NCBI GenBank assembly: GCA_963738345.1
Contig: CAVTWI010000002.1
Coordinates: 5,828,001-5,892,000, forward strand
Direction of reading: 5' to 3'
DNA length: 64,000 nt
Source: Bog-159 sp963738345
GTDB lineage: Bacteria > Acidobacteriota > Terriglobia > Bryobacterales > Bryobacteraceae
In this document: positions 62,472-64,000 of the stretch, in pieces
How the letters are laid out: every line of letters starts with the position of its first letter
Position numbering within the stretch: the stretch's first letter is position 1
The notes under the pieces: model-generated
Told to the model about the DNA's origin: nothing
What the model saw: the letters and a program-made list of their open reading frames with translations, nothing else
Databases searched by the model: none
Position numbers and translations under genes: made by a program

Positions 62472-63626
62472 CTATTTCTGAGAGAGTACCGGATAATACC
62501 CTTCGCGAGTCTGCACTGTCAGATTCTTAGGCTTTGCTACCAGGCTGATGGTACGGTAGCCGCCCTGCTCAGCCGGTTGATCCGACTTGTATCCCAGGCT
62601 GTACTGGTTGCGCAACTCTTCCTCGATTTTGGTGTAAATGTTATCGACGGTCTGCTTGTGTGTGACTTCGAAATAAGCGCCGCCGGTTTCCTTTGAGATG
62701 CGCTTTAGGATCTTCTTGCCATCGGGCCGCTCTTCCTGTTGGGGCCTTCCGCCACCGCGCCCCATTCCGCCGCCACGTCCCATGCCCCCCCCATGTCCGA
62801 AGCCGCCGGGCATTCCCTCGCTCGAACCGAAATAGATGGAGTAGACCAAGGTATCGGAACGTTGGGCAGCCTCGATAGCTTCCGAAAGCGGGACTTTGCT
62901 GCCGCGGTCGACACCGTCTGAGAGCACGACCACCGCCTTACGGCCCTTCTGTTTCTTCATTAGATCGTCGCCGGATGCCAGAAAGATGGCGTCATATAAC
63001 ATGGTGCCGCCGCCTCGCCGCATGCCGCCTCCGCCTCCGCCCCCGCGGCGTCCGCCCCCTCCGCCGCCTGGATAACCACCGCCAGGGTAACCGCCACCGC
63101 CTCCGCCATTGCCGCCGTTCCCGCTTTGCTGTTGACTGTCGTCCGCATTGACTTCGAGCTCATGCAGCGCCTTATTCAGCTTTTGGCGGGACTGCGTGAG
63201 ATCCTGCAACAGCTCCACCTGATGATCGAAATGCAGCACAAATGCCTGATCTTTACCTTCCCGCAGCACGTGTTCGAAAAAGCTGTAACTTGCCGATCGC
63301 TCCGCATCGATGACATTGCGCTGGCTACGGCTGGTATCGACTAACACCCCCAGACTCAGGGGCCAGTCGGTATCGCGCGAGAAATAGGTGATCACCTGCG
63401 GCTTCCCGTCTTCCTGCAGAACGAAATCTTCTTTATTTAAATCGGAAACCAAGTGTCCATCTTTGTTTCGTACCGTGGCGAATAGATTGACGACGTTCAC
63501 GTCGGAAGTGAAGGTGGGGGTAGCCGGCTTGGCTGTAGTGTCTGTCTGCTGGGCCAACAGCAGCTTTGCCGCTGGAAACAGAGGTAGCATTGCGCACAGG
63601 CGGCGGCGGGTAATCGGGATTTGCAT
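62472..63626 (-). CDS. VWFA-related acidobacterial secreted protein with glycine-rich insert
   Basis: The 384-aa protein has a signal with twin-arginine-like start (ITRRRLCAMLPLFPAAKLLL). The N-terminal beta part (VNLFATVRNKDGHLVSDLNK, EDFVLQEDGKPQVITYFSRD) and the VWA domain with the MIDAS motif DTSRS (LGVLVDTSRSQRNVIDAERS) match the VWFA-related family common in Acidobacteria. Two glycine-rich inserts interrupt the VWA domain (about residues 165-210 and 275-300), each mainly Gly with Arg, Tyr, Pro or Met. Function unknown; VWA domains bind partners via a metal. Between sppA and the carotenoid gene. Confidence 0.85.
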   Translation of the reverse strand: MQIPITRRRLCAMLPLFPAAKLLLAQQTDTTAKPATPTFTSDVNVVNLFATVRNKDGHLVSDLNKEDFVLQEDGKPQVITYFSRDTDWPLSLGVLVDTSRSQRNVIDAERSASYSFFEHVLREGKDQAFVLHFDHQVELLQDLTQSRQKLNKALHELEVNADDSQQQSGNGGNGGGGGGYPGGGYPGGGGGGRRGGGGGGGMRRGGGTMLYDAIFLASGDDLMKKQKGRKAVVVLSDGVDRGSKVPLSEAIEAAQRSDTLVYSIYFGSSEGMPGGFGHGGGMGRGGGMGRGGGRPQQEERPDGKKILKRISKETGGAYFEVTHKQTVDNIYTKIEEELRNQYSLGYKSDQPAEQGGYRTISLVAKPKNLTVQTREGYYPVLSQK

Positions 63627-63660
63627 CGCATGGTTAACGATGCGTCCGCGGCATATCAGG

Positions 63661-64000
63661 TTACATTTGAGCGGTCTGTCGAGTGGGATCTCCCCAAACC
63701 CGTGTTAAGGCCAGCAGCGCGGGCATCACCATCGCAAACAGCGCCACTAACTGCAAGGCGGCGATGGGCCTTGGCGTCATATAGGCCAATCCGTAGAAGC
63801 CGTAGACGATGATGGGCAGGCTATTGAATGTCGCTCCCGTACCGGCTTTCCGGTCCTGGCGCAGCCAGAGCCAACCGGCCGCCAGGTAGATCGTAAACGT
63901 TGTCAGGAGCCAGCCGAAATAATTCTGGAGGGGCACGCCGAAGTACGTACCGCCACGCTCCCAAATCCAATTGCCGGCCGCCGCCATACCCGGATCCATA
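63661..64000 (-). CDS. Carotenoid-biosynthesis-type membrane protein, C-terminal part
   Basis: The visible part (about 113 aa, cut by the window end) has GNWIWERGGTYFGVPLQNYF and three membrane segments, matching the C-terminal half of the DUF422/CruF-like carotenoid 1,2-hydratase family. ATG at 63999 is internal; the gene continues beyond the window. Only the C-terminus is seen, so the assignment is to family rather than activity. Confidence 0.75.
   Translation of the reverse strand, partial: MDPGMAAAGNWIWERGGTYFGVPLQNYFGWLLTTFTIYLAAGWLWLRQDRKAGTGATFNSLPIIVYGFYGLAYMTPRPIAALQLVALFAMVMPALLALTRVWGDPTRQTAQM

Overview
The window reads as one continuous piece of a GC-rich bacterial chromosome, most likely Acidobacteriota and within it a Bryobacterales/Solibacter-type lineage. 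This is inferred from the gene families: large TonB-dependent receptors with an N-terminal carboxypeptidase-regulatory domain, an acidobacterial VWFA-type protein, a MacB/FtsX permease of the acidobacterial kind, FG-GAP/UnbV-ASPIC proteins, a DUF6600 FecR protein and many Tat-like or Sec signal peptides. No rRNA, tRNA, CRISPR array, integrase, transposase or replication origin was seen.

Layout. 1-5.5 kb, minus strand: an OmcA/MtrC-like decaheme cytochrome, a DmsE/MtrA-like decaheme cytochrome (one frameshift) and an MtrB/PioB-like outer-membrane barrel. Together they form a porin-cytochrome conduit of the extracellular electron transfer type, followed by the start of an ABC permease. 5.6-8.6 kb, plus: ttcA-like tRNA thiolase and a secreted calcium-loop lipase. 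8.6-13.3 kb, minus: an operon of three exported or unknown proteins, one of 1233 aa with a duplicated cysteine-containing domain, bordered by a dispersed repeat. 13.6-18.1 kb: VOC protein, AraC regulator, PIN-TRAM protein, ispD-ispF and a sigma factor. 18.5-30.2 kb: two paralogous HTH genes bracket GH29, tatA, MarC, a YjgC/YjgD-type molybdopterin oxidoreductase pair, GH32, a Vgb-like propeller and a methyltransferase. 30-34 kb: EVE protein and an export-polymerisation trio for exopolysaccharide (PES porin protein, Wzz, tyrosine kinase). 33.8-39.1 kb, minus: M13 peptidase and a translationally coupled KdpD-like kinase, KdpE-like regulator and O-methyltransferase. 39.3-45.3 kb, plus: sedolisin protease with a clear terminator, then a TonB receptor and a nucleoside hydrolase, both broken by many small frameshifts. 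45.3-52.9 kb, minus: a 57-aa peptide gene, an intact TonB receptor, a 1202-aa FG-GAP/UnbV/thioredoxin-like/TPR fusion and a TPR lipoprotein-like or secreted protein. 53-55.6 kb, plus: FecR/DUF6600 protein, proline-rich ORF and a beta-propeller. 55.5-64 kb, minus: a directon of membrane glycosyltransferase-like protein, half-length asparaginase, Fsr-like MFS transporter, DoxX-like protein, SppA, VWA protein and a carotenoid-biosynthesis membrane protein cut by the window end.

How it fits together. The strongest candidate system is the cytochrome-barrel operon, which would carry electrons from the periplasm across the outer membrane. The least explained loci are the 8.6-13.3 kb secreted trio, the TonB/UnbV/TPR operon with its 57-aa peptide, and the HTH paralogue family with its conserved DNA island. 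Several genes carry small indels with protein similarity preserved on both sides; these are concentrated at 41.9-44.6 kb and may reflect sequence quality rather than gene decay.
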